DNA of 17,343 nucleotides, from the NCBI RefSeq assembly GCF_002224125.1, contig NZ_NCSM01000060.1, forward strand, positions 636 to 17,978. Reading direction: 5' to 3'. How positions within the stretch are numbered: position 1 is the stretch's first letter; every line of letters begins with the position of its first letter. The notes below the pieces were generated by a model. It was not told the origin of the DNA, made no database searches, and saw nothing but the letters and a program-made list of their open reading frames with translations. A program made the position numbers and the translations under genes. Below are positions 17,265 to 17,343 of the stretch, piece after piece. Source of the DNA: Streptomyces sp. NBS 14/10. GTDB lineage: Bacteria; Actinomycetota; Actinomycetes; Streptomycetales; Streptomycetaceae.

Positions 17265-17343
17265 ATGACGGACCCTCAGCAACCTTCCCCAACCGACCGG
17301 TCGGACGCCGACGACGTCGAACAGCACGCCTGTCCGAAGTGTG
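17265..17343 (+). CDS. 5' end of an unidentified gene, cut by the window edge
   Basis: An ATG at 17265 opens a frame running off the window after 26 codons. It begins MTDPQQPSPTDRSD, is hydrophilic and disordered-looking, and then reads EQHACPKC. The CPKC pair could be the first half of a zinc ribbon. No strong ribosome site precedes it, only CCGGG. It does not look like a TetR regulator start. The product cannot be named. Confidence 0.4.
   Translation, partial: MTDPQQPSPTDRSDADDVEQHACPKC

Overview
The window is high-G+C DNA with GTG/TTG starts, GGAGG-type ribosome sites, an NarL/DesK-type two-component pair, an MMPL exporter and actinobacterial-type transposases. It looks like a Streptomyces or close relative, probably an accessory part of the chromosome or a plasmid. 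About a third of it is insertion-sequence material, much of it broken.

Layout. 1-545: no intact gene; a C-terminal scrap of an integrase-core transposase lies at about 143-274. 546-3146 (minus): an 866-residue XPD/DinG-like superfamily 2 helicase whose C-terminal part carries a candidate PD-(D/E)XK nuclease core (D714, E731-x-K733, Q750/Q754). 3252-4165: an intact IS5-type insertion sequence with 15-bp inverted ends and a TA target duplication. 4201-7318 (minus): a two-gene operon of a HEAT-like/WD40 beta-propeller protein followed 16 bases later by a protein with an HExxH sequence and a C-terminal membrane hairpin. About 7431-7582: an internally deleted relic of a related IS5-type element.

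7902-12357 is a nest of damaged transposons. An integrase-core transposase fragment (7902-8248) is cut off exactly at the end of a second IS (8249-9433, 23-bp inverted ends, transposase frameshifted near its C-terminus). The other end of that IS abuts a Tn3-family transposase lacking its N-terminus and carrying a one-base frameshift. The IS has no visible target duplication, so the two flanks were probably joined by recombination or deletion.

12589-16841 (minus) looks like ordinary functional sequence. It holds an MMPL/RND-type exporter, a strong stem-loop, a sensor histidine kinase, and a NarL/LuxR-type response regulator whose start overlaps the kinase stop by four bases. A perfect 26-bp palindrome of the TetR-operator type lies in the gap upstream of the exporter. 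A divergent gene begins at 17265 and runs off the window.

Most interesting reading. If the IS at 3252-4165 is removed, the WD40 gene, the HExxH/membrane gene and the helicase-nuclease gene are three consecutive co-directional genes with about 139 bases between the last two. They sit among mobile elements, and the stretch of the HExxH/membrane gene that was counted has lower G+C than the neighbouring transposon sequence. They are a plausible undescribed defence or stress cassette interrupted by an IS. This is an inference from gene order and domains, not a demonstrated system.
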